In this document: positions 17,184 through 26,494 of the stretch, piece by piece
Layout of the letters: each line of letters begins with the position of its first letter
How positions within the stretch are numbered: the first letter of the stretch is position 1
DNA from: Candidatus Bathyarchaeum tardum
GTDB lineage: Archaea; Thermoproteota; Bathyarchaeia; Bathyarchaeales; Bathyarchaeaceae
Assembly (NCBI GenBank): GCA_029762755.1
Contig: JARVGH010000004.1
Span: 186,001-250,000 of the forward strand
Direction: 5' to 3'
DNA length: 64,000 bases
Position numbers and translations under genes: made by a program
The notes under the pieces: generated by a model
Told to the model about the DNA's origin: nothing
What the model saw: the letters and a program-made list of their open reading frames with translations, nothing else
The model's database searches: none

Positions 17184-17566
17184 TTATTGTTCCTCTCAGA
17201 AACGATGTATTATGGATCAGCGAATAGACTCGTTATTCGGTTAATAAAAATATAGTTTTTAGCAGTAACACAGTTAGATTTGTTACCTTTGAATGAGTAG
17301 CATGCTTGCATCCCAGTGAATATGTCCTCGGCGTACTACTGTAAAACAATAATAAGTTTCTGGAAAGTATTTGTTATTGACTACAAATAGTACAAACTGT
17401 TAAAAATTAAACGGATATAATAGTTAGCACAAAATTTCATGAGAAAAGCCACATGTCGTTAACAACAAGTTCAGAATTTCATCCGAAAACATTCAACACA
17501 GCATCGTATACTGAAATCGGTTTCATAAGAGTTTTTCAGTAAGATATCATATTTTAGGTGAAGAAG
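17184..17566. other. 383-bp intergenic region between serB and the NapH-like gene
   Basis: Contains both divergent promoters. A GC-richer island at ~17293-17345 stands out from the AT-rich flanks and closes with AGTAG/CTACT pairing; it could be a small structured RNA, but no box motifs were convincing. An aggtga Shine-Dalgarno at 17555-17560 serves the ATG at 17567. Confidence 0.3.
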
Positions 17567-18547
17567 ATGACAATGGAACTAGTAGCAGAACTGTTAAAGT
17601 TAACGGCAATAGCAGGACTAACAATTGCAGCAATACTTACAATTTTGATATGGAAAAAAGGCCGAACAACAAAAGTTACTTACATAAAATTTGTAATTCA
17701 AGTACTAGCAGTAGTGGGAACATTTTACTTATTTTCATACCCAATAAGACCAATCTACATAGCAGCAGTAATCTTGATAATGCCAATCGTTCTAGGCAGA
17801 TTTTTCTGCGGATGGATTTGCCCGTATGGATTATACATGGACGTAATCACAGTACTCAGAAAAGCTACAAACATACGCTACAGAATCATCCCAGACAGAC
17901 TCAACAAAATGTTACATAACCTCAGATATGTCCTCATTATTAGTTTCTTAATTCTGGGAGCTGTTTTCAGCATCATGGATCCCCCTTCAACAGGGAACGT
18001 TTTAACCATGATGATGATGCATTTTGCAGGTCCATTTGAACACATCGGAATCTTACTCAGCCCATTGACACCAATAATTGTACCTTGGACAGGACCTCTT
18101 GAAATTGCTGGAATATACTTTAGTTACCCATACATTCAAGAAGTAATCAAATATACTGGCGAAAACTTTGCTACAGTCAGTGCACTAGTTTTTTTGGCTT
18201 TAACAGTTGGCGCCTCATTTTTTGTAAGAAGATTTTGGTGCAGATTCTGCCCAACAGGAGCGTCAATAGCTGTTTTGAACAAGATCAAAGGTTTCAAATG
18301 GGCTCCAATGTTGCATCTGGACAAGAATGAAGAAAAATGTACAAAATGTGGAATTTGTAAACGAGTTTGTCCAGTTCAAGTAACTGAAGTCTACGAAAAG
18401 AAAGGAGGAAAAATCATGACATCAATGTGCATGCTATGCGCAAGATGTGTTGAAATGTGTCCATACGACAACTGCTTAAAAATAAAATTTGGCAACAAAA
18501 CAGTTCTCAAATCCCGTAACTGGTTAGAACCGTCAGAGCTTGAATAA
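17567..18547 (+). CDS. NapH-like polytopic membrane 4Fe-4S protein
   Basis: About 326 residues from ATG 17567, favoured over GTG 17558 because of the aggtga six bases upstream. Five or six TM helices are evident. Two CxxxCP-type motifs face the cytoplasm as in NapH/MauN/NosR-like proteins: FFCGWICPYG and FWCRFCPTG. The C-terminus has two classical 4Fe-4S motifs, CTKCGICKRVCP and CMLCARCVEMCP. It should pass electrons between the membrane and a soluble partner. A longer paralog lies at 39176-40354. The next gene on the same strand is a large secreted CARDB protein. Partner unknown. Confidence 0.85.
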   Translation: MTMELVAELLKLTAIAGLTIAAILTILIWKKGRTTKVTYIKFVIQVLAVVGTFYLFSYPIRPIYIAAVILIMPIVLGRFFCGWICPYGLYMDVITVLRKATNIRYRIIPDRLNKMLHNLRYVLIISFLILGAVFSIMDPPSTGNVLTMMMMHFAGPFEHIGILLSPLTPIIVPWTGPLEIAGIYFSYPYIQEVIKYTGENFATVSALVFLALTVGASFFVRRFWCRFCPTGASIAVLNKIKGFKWAPMLHLDKNEEKCTKCGICKRVCPVQVTEVYEKKGGKIMTSMCMLCARCVEMCPYDNCLKIKFGNKTVLKSRNWLEPSELE

Positions 18548-18676
18548 AAAACAAAGTATCATTATACAAAAATAGATAGTCCTCCTTTACGGAATGGAAC
18601 CAAACTTTTAAGCAGCAACAGTGAATTAATACACAAAATAAAAAGGCAATTTGCTGTTCTGGTTGGTGGAATTATT

Positions 18677-21517
18677 TTGGGTTTTCGATTAACTAAAATG
18701 AAAGTGTTTTTGCTAGCAGACTTAGTTCTTCTGGCGGTAGTAATTCCTGGTTACTTTTTTGTTAGTTCTCAGGTGTCAAGCCCTGCAGAGTTTCATGTTA
18801 CAGATTTAATTCTTGATTCTAACTGGATTCAAGTCGGGGATTCTGTAAAAATAACAGCAGAAGTAACTAACATTGGAGACATTAGCGGCAACTATTCAGT
18901 TGTTTTGATAATTGATGATGTTGCAGTGGAGTCAAAAGATGTGCAACTTTCTGGACGAGAAACAACTCAAGTTTCTTTCACCAGAACTGAACAAACAGAA
19001 GGAACATACACAGTTACAATTGATGATTTGACAGAAACACTAAAGGTTACTACAGAAAAACCAACAAAACAAGGAGAACTACAAGTAACTAACATAGTAA
19101 CTAGCAGAAAAGTAGCAGGAATTGGAGAGCAAATAACAGTTTCAGTTATGTCAACCAATGTTGGAGATACAACTGGAGATTTCTCCCTAGAACTTTTTGT
19201 GAACGATACAAAACAAGAAACTAAATTCATCACTTTGAATGGCGGCGAAACCACAACAACATACTTTGCTTTTTCCAAAAGCACAGAAGGAGAATACATA
19301 GTAAAGGTTCAGGACACAACCACTTCCTTTATTGTTAGTGCTGACGCCCCACCAGCAGAACCTGCAGAGTTCAAAGTAACAGACTTGGGGGTAAACCCAT
19401 CATTAGTAACAGATGGTGAAATTGTTGAAATTTCTGCCAAGGTAGTTAACACTGGAGAAATCACTGGACATTATACAGTTAATCTAAAAATTGATGGAAC
19501 ATTGAGGGACTCCATTGACGTTACATTACCAGGTCAAGCATCTGAAATATTACATTTTAGAGTTTCAGAAACAATCTCAGGAACATATAATGTCGAAGTG
19601 AATGGTTTGTCGGGTTCATTCACTGTTGAAGGTTTAACTCAGGCATCAGAAAATACACACATTCGCGGATTAACGGTTTCACCATACGAAGTATGGACTG
19701 GAGACACAGTTATCATCAAAGCTAAAGCTGATAATCTGGTAAATGAACCCAGTACACTTCATGTTAGAGTTATGATTGCAGGAGAAAGTCAAACAATACT
19801 GACTTACACACTGAACGCAGGTGAAACTGATGTACCGATTGAATTTACAGTTACAGCCGAGGGTGAAACAACCGAAGGAAAAACAACAGGTTACAAAGTT
19901 GAATTGGTTAATGTTGGAAACCAAACAAACAAGTTAACGGGGTATTTCCAAGTTGCCCCCAATGGTTACCATACGCTTTCCATTAATAGGTCAGGTGGAG
20001 GTAGCACACCAATGATATTTACCCTTGATGGAGAAACACTACAGTCCCCATATTCGGCACTATTACCAGTAGGCGATTATGAAATCAGTACAGACGAAAT
20101 TGTTGAACTACAACATGGTGTAGTAGAGTTTTCTCATTGGAACGATGATGTAACTAGTGAAACTAGAACCATAACTTTAGACAGACATCTGTCGGTATTA
20201 GCAAACTATATCGTAATCAGCGGATATGCTTCCTGTCCTTCACTTTACATTTGGAACGGAAACAACTACACATACATCACAGAAGTCTCAAACGCAGGAT
20301 GGTTAGGATACATTGACTACATCACTGACGAAGGTGATATCGTATTTGGTGGAGGCAACCCATGGGATCATGTTAAACTTGACAAAGCCCAGTTAGCAAC
20401 AAAAAATGATACAGGTTACGAATACTTTGACATTGTCCTGTTCCAACAATGGGATGAAATATTCTATGTAGACAGCGCATACATGGTGGTAGTTGACCAT
20501 CCCAACGATACTGATGTTTACTCAACAATGGTAAATTACGTTAACAAAGGCGCATACAACGAAGTTTACACAGTCGACCCGCAAAACTTGTTAAAGCCAG
20601 TTTCAGCAGTGAACCAAGATGGAGAAGACGTCTTAGATATAATTGCTGAAATTGACAATGATTTCACGCCTGCAACTAACGGAGTTGAAAGCCCATCATG
20701 GGACAACATAGTATACAACCAATTGACACTAGACTTGGGGGATTTATCTGACGCAGAAGAAATCAAGTTAGTAATCAACGGAATGGTAGATTGGGGACCA
20801 GCACAACCATACTACGATTGGATAACACAATTTGAAACAGCTGCCGCCCAAGGATTGGTAGAAAATGGCACCCAAATTAACCCTCCAGCGTACATGGAAG
20901 TAATGGATGCACAAGGAAATTGGGTGCGAGTATCACAAGATAGACAAATGCCAATTCCAGGAGATTACGTTCCCCGAACTTTTGCAGTAGACTTGAATGG
21001 GCTGTTCGCAGAAGACGTAACAGAATACAAGATAAGAATAACCAATTTCTGGAACGTCACCTTCGATTACGTTGGTATCGACATAAGCAAACAAAAAAAC
21101 ATTACAGTTACAGAAATTTTGCCAATGGCAACACTTGAACCAATTGGTTTTGCAATTACAACAACAAATGCTTCAGGAAACTTCACAAAATACGGCGACG
21201 TAACTGCACTCCTTAACGTAACAGATGACATTTATGTTATTGGATTACAAGGCGACACAATTTACCTAAAGTTCCCCACGGCAGATCTTCCAGAACTTGA
21301 AGAAGGCATGGAAAGAAGTTACTTCTTGTATGTGGCATCTTGGTTCAAAGACCACTATGGAAACTGGGGTTATGGCTTTGATTTCACAGTAGAACCATTA
21401 CCCTTCCGGGACATGAGCGGTTTCCCATATCCAGTTACTGAGCAATATCCATTGACTCAAGAAGAATACGAACAATATTTCAACGAATGGAATACTAGAG
21501 TCGTAAATGTACCGTAA
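18677..21517 (+). CDS. Large secreted protein with tandem CARDB-type domains
   Basis: 946 residues from TTG 18677 (ggtgga upstream); ATG 18698 is the alternative. The N-terminus is a signal/anchor helix (LLADLVLLAVVIPGYFFV). At least three CARDB-like Ig-fold repeats follow at ~34-115, ~124-215 and ~225-325, each with an 'F.VTDL.L....V..G..V.I.A.V.N.G' pattern, and a fourth diverged one to ~425. A PEGA-like/glycine-rich segment follows to ~515. The C-terminal ~430 residues (from YASCPSLYIWNGNNY, including VVVDHP) resemble the C-terminal module seen near ASPIC/UnbV-type extracellular proteins; this is from memory and uncertain. Extracellular; possibly works with the adjacent membrane ferredoxin. 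Confidence 0.75.
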   Translation: MGFRLTKMKVFLLADLVLLAVVIPGYFFVSSQVSSPAEFHVTDLILDSNWIQVGDSVKITAEVTNIGDISGNYSVVLIIDDVAVESKDVQLSGRETTQVSFTRTEQTEGTYTVTIDDLTETLKVTTEKPTKQGELQVTNIVTSRKVAGIGEQITVSVMSTNVGDTTGDFSLELFVNDTKQETKFITLNGGETTTTYFAFSKSTEGEYIVKVQDTTTSFIVSADAPPAEPAEFKVTDLGVNPSLVTDGEIVEISAKVVNTGEITGHYTVNLKIDGTLRDSIDVTLPGQASEILHFRVSETISGTYNVEVNGLSGSFTVEGLTQASENTHIRGLTVSPYEVWTGDTVIIKAKADNLVNEPSTLHVRVMIAGESQTILTYTLNAGETDVPIEFTVTAEGETTEGKTTGYKVELVNVGNQTNKLTGYFQVAPNGYHTLSINRSGGGSTPMIFTLDGETLQSPYSALLPVGDYEISTDEIVELQHGVVEFSHWNDDVTSETRTITLDRHLSVLANYIVISGYASCPSLYIWNGNNYTYITEVSNAGWLGYIDYITDEGDIVFGGGNPWDHVKLDKAQLATKNDTGYEYFDIVLFQQWDEIFYVDSAYMVVVDHPNDTDVYSTMVNYVNKGAYNEVYTVDPQNLLKPVSAVNQDGEDVLDIIAEIDNDFTPATNGVESPSWDNIVYNQLTLDLGDLSDAEEIKLVINGMVDWGPAQPYYDWITQFETAAAQGLVENGTQINPPAYMEVMDAQGNWVRVSQDRQMPIPGDYVPRTFAVDLNGLFAEDVTEYKIRITNFWNVTFDYVGIDISKQKNITVTEILPMATLEPIGFAITTTNASGNFTKYGDVTALLNVTDDIYVIGLQGDTIYLKFPTADLPELEEGMERSYFLYVASWFKDHYGNWGYGFDFTVEPLPFRDMSGFPYPVTEQYPLTQEEYEQYFNEWNTRVVNVP

Positions 21518-21543
21518 TCAAAAAAAAATAAAAAAGGGAAAAA

Positions 21544-22770
21544 TTAGGTTCGGTTTGCTGCTTGTTCTAAAGCAGCAACTCCGGGCAACTCATTTCCCAT
21601 TAGAAACTCGATCAAAGCACCCCCTGCAGTGCTGATATAAGAAATTTTGTCTGCAAGACCCAATTTTTCAACAGCAGCAATAGTGTGACCGCCACCAATA
21701 AGAGTGAATCCTTCACAGTCTGCTACGGCTTGAAGAACAATCTCAGAGCCTCTCCTAAACTCTGGATTTTCAAAGACACCAACTGGACCACTAACAACAA
21801 CTGTTTTTGCGTTACGGATTATCTCTCCAAACTTTTTGGCAGTTTCAGTCCCAATATCAAACAAAGGAGAATCAATTGGAAGCTCACTAACAGCAACTTC
21901 ATGACGCTTTTTGTTGACTTCGGTAGCTACATCCACAGGAACAACTACAGCTCCAGGATAATTTTTCATAATTTCTTTAATACCAGGAATTAGACCCATA
22001 AGTTCCTTCTTTTCAAGGAATTTTATGTTGCTTTCACCCAAGTTTACACCAGTAGCTACCAAAAAAATGTGAGAAATTACTCCACCAGTTAAGACATTGT
22101 CTGCTATGTTATTCTTTAGTACATAACTGGTTATGTCCAATGAGTCGTCACCTTTTGCGCCGCCAATCATGAATACAGATGGCTTTTCGGGATTGCCCAG
22201 AACTTTGCCTAAGGCTTTTAGTTCTTTTTCCATTATTCTGCCAGCAGCGCTAGGCAAAACAGGTGTGAAACCAATTATTGTGACTTGAGCTCTGTGAGCT
22301 GCGGCAAAAGCGTCATTGACAAATAAGTCTACTAACGGAGCTAAAGTTTTCACGATATCAGTTTTGGATTGTTCTTCAGGTGTTCCTTTTTTTAGTTCAG
22401 AAGGAATGCCACGAACATTTCCTAAAACTAAAACTTCTCCGCTTTTCAATGATTTGATGGCGTTCTGGGCAGATTCGCCTAAAACATCATCCACATAATC
22501 CACAGACATGTTCAATGCGTTGCCAAGAAGCTCTGCGTGCTGGTCAAGAGAAGTGAAATCTGCATCTCCTGGTCTGCCTTGATGGGCTAGGATTACTGTT
22601 TTTGCACCGTTTTGGATTAATTCTTTGATGGTTGTGTTTGCGTGGGCACGAATTCGTTTGTCGTTGATTATTTGTTTTGTTTTAGGATTAAGGGGAGAGT
22701 TAAAGTCTACCCTTAAAAGAACGGTTTTGTTCTGTAAATCGAAATCATCTAACGTAAGGAACTTTGCCAT
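21544..22770 (-). CDS. pgk: Phosphoglycerate kinase, archaeal type
   Basis: 408 residues. LRVDFNSPL near the N-terminus, AHQGRPGD, the NDAFAAAHRA substrate-binding segment, GGAKGDDS and the C-terminal GGGHT loop are all present. GGGH in place of bacterial GGGD fits archaeal enzymes. It interconverts 1,3-bisphosphoglycerate + ADP and 3-phosphoglycerate + ATP. It lies 32 bp downstream of gap on the same strand, so the two are probably co-transcribed. The 3' end converges with the CARDB gene. Confidence 0.97.
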   Translation of the reverse strand: MAKFLTLDDFDLQNKTVLLRVDFNSPLNPKTKQIINDKRIRAHANTTIKELIQNGAKTVILAHQGRPGDADFTSLDQHAELLGNALNMSVDYVDDVLGESAQNAIKSLKSGEVLVLGNVRGIPSELKKGTPEEQSKTDIVKTLAPLVDLFVNDAFAAAHRAQVTIIGFTPVLPSAAGRIMEKELKALGKVLGNPEKPSVFMIGGAKGDDSLDITSYVLKNNIADNVLTGGVISHIFLVATGVNLGESNIKFLEKKELMGLIPGIKEIMKNYPGAVVVPVDVATEVNKKRHEVAVSELPIDSPLFDIGTETAKKFGEIIRNAKTVVVSGPVGVFENPEFRRGSEIVLQAVADCEGFTLIGGGHTIAAVEKLGLADKISYISTAGGALIEFLMGNELPGVAALEQAANRT

Positions 22771-22802
22771 ACAATCACCAAAACAATTAGTATTAGTTCA
22801 GT

Positions 22803-23816
22803 TTAGGCAGCCATTTTGCAGATTTTTTCGATCATATGAACCATTTTAACGGAATAGCCCCATTCGTTGTCATACCAAGCAAGAACTTTAACCAAGTTTC
22901 CAATGACCATGGTTAGGTCTCCATCGATGATTGCTGAGTTTGGATTATGTATCAGATCGGATGAAACAAGGGGTTCTTCAGTGTAACTTAATACGCCTTT
23001 TAGGCTTCCTTCAACTGCGTTCTTGAGGGCAGCGTTAATTTCGTCTTTTGTTGCTTCTTTCTTTAGGATTGCAACCAAATCAACTATTGAAACATCAGGA
23101 ATAGGAACACGAAGAGCCATGCCATTTAGTTTTCCGTCAAGAACTGGAAGAACCAAGCCAACTGCTGTAGCTGCACCAGTAGAAGTGGGAATCATGTTGA
23201 AAGCAGCTGCTCTTGCTCTTCGGAGGTCGCTGTGTTGCATGTCAAGAAGTCTTTGGTCGTTAGTTACAGCATGTACAGTAGTCATAAGACCTTTCTCGAT
23301 GCCAAAATTATCATTTAGAACTTTAGCTACAGGAGCTAAACAGTTAGTAGTGCATGAAGCCAAAGACATTATTTTATGTTTGTTTGGGTCATACAAGTTG
23401 TCGTTGACGCCATAAACAACAGTTAAGTCAGCACTTTTTGCTGGACTCATTGGGGCAGAAACAAGAACCTTTTCTGCACCAGCTTCCAGGTGCTTTGCAA
23501 CTGCTTCTCGTGATCTGAATCTTCCAGTGGATTCAACAGCAACATAAACACCCATTTCTTTCCAAGGTAATTTTGAAGGATCTGGTTCTGCTAAAATCTT
23601 CAACTCTTTTCCATCAACGATAAGGGATGACCCTTTGACTTCTACGTCAAAAGGAAATTTGCCATGAACAGTATCGTTCTTGAGTAGATGCGCAAGAGTT
23701 TTCGCATCTGTCAAATCGTTGACTGCCACAAAATTGATGTCAGCATTTGTTTCAAGAGCAGCTCTATACAAAAGCCGTCCGATTCTTCCGAAACCATTTA
23801 TTGCTGCATTAACCAT
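22803..23816 (-). CDS. gap: Glyceraldehyde-3-phosphate dehydrogenase, bacterial-type (class I)
   Basis: 337 residues. NGFGRIGR at the N-terminus, catalytic Cys155 within SCTTNCLAP, His182 in TVHAVT and WYDNEWGYS at the C-terminus are hallmarks of the bacterial/eukaryal class I enzyme. The usual archaeal class II enzyme has SCNTTGL in place of SCTTNC. It oxidises glyceraldehyde-3-phosphate with NAD(P) and phosphate to 1,3-bisphosphoglycerate, which Pgk encoded next uses. An archaeal pgk paired with a bacterial-type gap points to transfer of gap from bacteria. Confidence 0.96.
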   Translation of the reverse strand: MVNAAINGFGRIGRLLYRAALETNADINFVAVNDLTDAKTLAHLLKNDTVHGKFPFDVEVKGSSLIVDGKELKILAEPDPSKLPWKEMGVYVAVESTGRFRSREAVAKHLEAGAEKVLVSAPMSPAKSADLTVVYGVNDNLYDPNKHKIMSLASCTTNCLAPVAKVLNDNFGIEKGLMTTVHAVTNDQRLLDMQHSDLRRARAAAFNMIPTSTGAATAVGLVLPVLDGKLNGMALRVPIPDVSIVDLVAILKKEATKDEINAALKNAVEGSLKGVLSYTEEPLVSSDLIHNPNSAIIDGDLTMVIGNLVKVLAWYDNEWGYSVKMVHMIEKICKMAA

Positions 23817-23941
23817 TTTTAATCACCTAAGTTTAGAGGTACAAATATACCGAATTACAAAATATTAAGCTTGTTACATTTTTGTTAATAACAAGAAAAC
23901 GAAAACAAGAACAAAAAACTACACAAAACATTAAACAAAAA

Positions 23942-23973
23942 AGAGAAAGAAAAATGACACCAGACAGGTGTCA
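23942..23973 (-). terminator. Terminator after the hydrogenase operon
   Basis: TGACACC (23955-23961) pairs exactly with GGTGTCA (23967-23973) around a 5-nt loop. On the minus strand it is followed by a T-rich run. It begins 12 bp after the large-subunit stop and separates the hydrogenase genes from gap-pgk. Confidence 0.65.
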
Positions 23974-23985
23974 AATTCAACTTGT

Positions 23986-25443
23986 TTACCGAGTTATTTT
24001 CTTTACTAGCTTTTTCTGGCTATCAAAAACATTAACTTGTAAAGGCATTTCACCAATCGCAAAGTGAGTTGCACATGCCCAGCATGGATCGTATGCTCGG
24101 AAAGCCATTTCCACTTTGTTCAGTAAACCATCGTTGACTTCGCCGTTTTTGATGATTCCTTGTGCTGCATTCTTTATTGACATGCAGATTCCAGGTGCAT
24201 TGTGAGTTGTTGCGACTACTAGGTTGATTTTCTTTGCCAGAGCGTTTTCATCAAGCTGGTAATGATGAATTAATGTTCCTCGGGCTGCTTCAACGATTCC
24301 AACACCTTCTCCGGGTTTTCCGGGTTTGTTTCGTATGTTTTTGCTGGTTATTTCAGGATCTTTGATTAATTCTAGACCACGTTCTGTTGCATACATCAAT
24401 TCGATTAGTCTCGCCCAATGGAAAGCCAAAGTAGCGTGAACAGGTTTTCCACCAAGAGTTTTGTACATTCGTTCATATTCGGCTTGAGCAACTGGTGTTG
24501 CCATTCCGTCAGAAGCATTTAGTCGACCAAGTGGACCTACACGGTAGATTCCGCTGTCGGGTCCTGTGGTGAAGCCGTTCCATCCAACTTTTTTGAGGTA
24601 GGGCATTTTAACGTATGTCCAAGGCTCTACTCGTTCTTCAATAATATCCAAGTATTCTGAAGGACCAAACTTTACGAATTCTTTGCCTTCTGGGTCAACA
24701 ACTCGGACTTTGCCGTCATAAAAGTTTACTTTGTTGTTTTCGTCAACTGTTCCCATGTAATATGTTGGAAGGTTATAGGGGTCGCTTGTAATCAAGTTGA
24801 CGTAGTCAGCGTTTTTGAGAACAACATCATCAAAGAGTTTCAAACTAAATTTAGCAAATTCGTGACAACTCTTTAGCATATCTTCGATTTCTTGGCGTTC
24901 GTCTTCGTCTATTGCTTTTGCGATGCCCCCAGGCATTGCAGCACTTACAGGATGAGTTGGTCGACCTCCAATGATTCCAGTAATTCTTTGTCCAAACGCA
25001 CGGTGTTTTATGACTTCACCCGCAACTTCTAGACCTGCTTTCTCTATTACTCCAAGAATGTTACGTTTAGCAGCTGGAGCATCAGGACCAACAACAAAGT
25101 CTGGGCCACCCAAGAAGTAGAAGTGAAGTATGTGGTCGTAAATGAAGTAACCACAGTATTCTAGTTCTCTTAATTTTTTGGCAGTTTCTGTGGGTTCCAC
25201 ATTAAATGCTGCATCTAATGCTTTTGCTCCTGCCATGTGATGAGCAACTGGACAGACTCCACAAATTCGGGTAGTTATTATAGGTAGGTCTTCTGCGCGT
25301 CTTCCTTCACAGAACTTTTCAAAACCGCGAAGTTCTGGAACTTGGAAGTATGCGTTTTCTACGTTTCCGTCGTCGTTAAGGAAAATTGTAATTTTTCCGT
25401 GTCCTTCGAGTCTTGTGATTGGGTCAATTACTATTTCTCTCAT
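23986..25443 (-). CDS. mvhA: NiFe hydrogenase large subunit, group 3 (Mvh-like)
   Basis: 485 residues. The proximal Ni-binding motif is RICGVC (Cys61, Cys64) and the distal one DPCWACATH (Cys454, Cys457). A C-terminal tail of 25 residues after His460 must be removed by a maturation protease, which is not in the window. The N-terminus DPITRLEGHGKI is typical. Resembles methyl-viologen-reducing (MvhA/F420-non-reducing) group 3 hydrogenases. It oxidises H2 in the cytoplasm with the small subunit encoded just upstream (4-nt overlap). MvhD and Hdr genes are absent nearby, so the electron acceptor cannot be read here. Confidence 0.92.
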   Translation of the reverse strand: MREIVIDPITRLEGHGKITIFLNDDGNVENAYFQVPELRGFEKFCEGRRAEDLPIITTRICGVCPVAHHMAGAKALDAAFNVEPTETAKKLRELEYCGYFIYDHILHFYFLGGPDFVVGPDAPAAKRNILGVIEKAGLEVAGEVIKHRAFGQRITGIIGGRPTHPVSAAMPGGIAKAIDEDERQEIEDMLKSCHEFAKFSLKLFDDVVLKNADYVNLITSDPYNLPTYYMGTVDENNKVNFYDGKVRVVDPEGKEFVKFGPSEYLDIIEERVEPWTYVKMPYLKKVGWNGFTTGPDSGIYRVGPLGRLNASDGMATPVAQAEYERMYKTLGGKPVHATLAFHWARLIELMYATERGLELIKDPEITSKNIRNKPGKPGEGVGIVEAARGTLIHHYQLDENALAKKINLVVATTHNAPGICMSIKNAAQGIIKNGEVNDGLLNKVEMAFRAYDPCWACATHFAIGEMPLQVNVFDSQKKLVKKITR

Positions 25444-26384
25444 TTTTGCACTTTCCTCTTAAGAATTGAGTTAGCTAATGAATACTTGTAGAAAGTTCCA
25501 ACAGGGTCAACTATCTCTTTCACAACATTGATGTCCTTAGCAAGAGATGCAAGGGCACTGATAGCTGCAGCACCCTGGTCAACTACACGAGGACCTGGAC
25601 CACCACAACCGGTACAAGGTATGTTTACGTTTGGACATTGACAACCACAACCAGCACGAGTAGCCATACCCATACAGATTACACCTTGATCCAAGAAACA
25701 GGTTACACCGTCGTCTTCAATTTCATAAATTCGTTTGAATTCAGTAATTTCGCTGTGTTTCTTTTCTCGCGGGCATTCATCACAAACAGCTTTGTTGGGC
25801 AAAAAGCTTGAACCTTTAGGGGGTAAATCACCAGTAATGAACGCGTTAAACATTACCAATATTGAAGGAACAGGAGGAGGACAACCAGATATGGTGTAGT
25901 CAACATCCACTGTTTGGGGCAATGTTTTCACAGTGTCATAGACTTCGGGAAGATCTAGTTCACCCTCATTTACTTTGAAACGTGTTTGAGGGGTAACTGA
26001 TTCAGGGTTTACAGTTGATTGAGTTTCAAGATAGGCACGCTCAAAGACACCATCTTTATCCGAAAGGTTTGCGAGACTTTTCACGCATCCGTCGTTTGCG
26101 CATGAGCCAAAAGCCACAAGTATTTTGGATTTTTGTCTTAAGAGTTTAGCCATCTTTTCATTTTCAGAGTTTCTGATTGCTCCGTTGAAGAAACATGCAT
26201 CAATGCTTTGGTCAGGCATAGCTTCGACATCTTTGTATTTAGTGTCGATTGCTACAGGCCAGAAAACTATGTCAGCTGCCGCAACAACGTCTAAGATTTT
26301 TTCGTTAACGTCTAGAACAGCTACTTCACAGCCTCCACAGCTAGCCGCCCAATAAAAAGCGATCTTTAGTTTTTCCTTTGCCAT
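25440..26384 (-). CDS. mvhG: NiFe hydrogenase small subunit, group 3 (Mvh-like)
   Basis: 314 residues. SCGGCE at the N-terminus binds the proximal cluster, with later ligands in FGSCANDGC and SGCPPP. The C-terminal part carries further clusters: CDECPREKKH, then a Cys-rich run ending CGCQCPNVNIPC-TGC. This is the layout of Mvh-type small subunits with three [4Fe-4S] clusters. No Tat signal is present, so the enzyme is cytoplasmic. First gene of the two-gene operon. Confidence 0.92.
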   Translation of the reverse strand: MAKEKLKIAFYWAASCGGCEVAVLDVNEKILDVVAAADIVFWPVAIDTKYKDVEAMPDQSIDACFFNGAIRNSENEKMAKLLRQKSKILVAFGSCANDGCVKSLANLSDKDGVFERAYLETQSTVNPESVTPQTRFKVNEGELDLPEVYDTVKTLPQTVDVDYTISGCPPPVPSILVMFNAFITGDLPPKGSSFLPNKAVCDECPREKKHSEITEFKRIYEIEDDGVTCFLDQGVICMGMATRAGCGCQCPNVNIPCTGCGGPGPRVVDQGAAAISALASLAKDINVVKEIVDPVGTFYKYSLANSILKRKVQK

Positions 26385-26494
26385 TAGGAACCACCGTTTA
26401 CAAGAAACTCGGATAAAGTGACCCGACCAAATAAAGCTTTCTTTTTAGCCAGAAAATGACGGTTTAAAAACTAAACAAGTAACCAGAAAAGAAT

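Noticed and set aside
17293-17345. GC-rich island as an H/ACA or C/D guide RNA
   Set aside because: Only a 5-bp closing stem and no convincing boxes C/D, K-turn or ACA spacing could be found; kept only as a remark.
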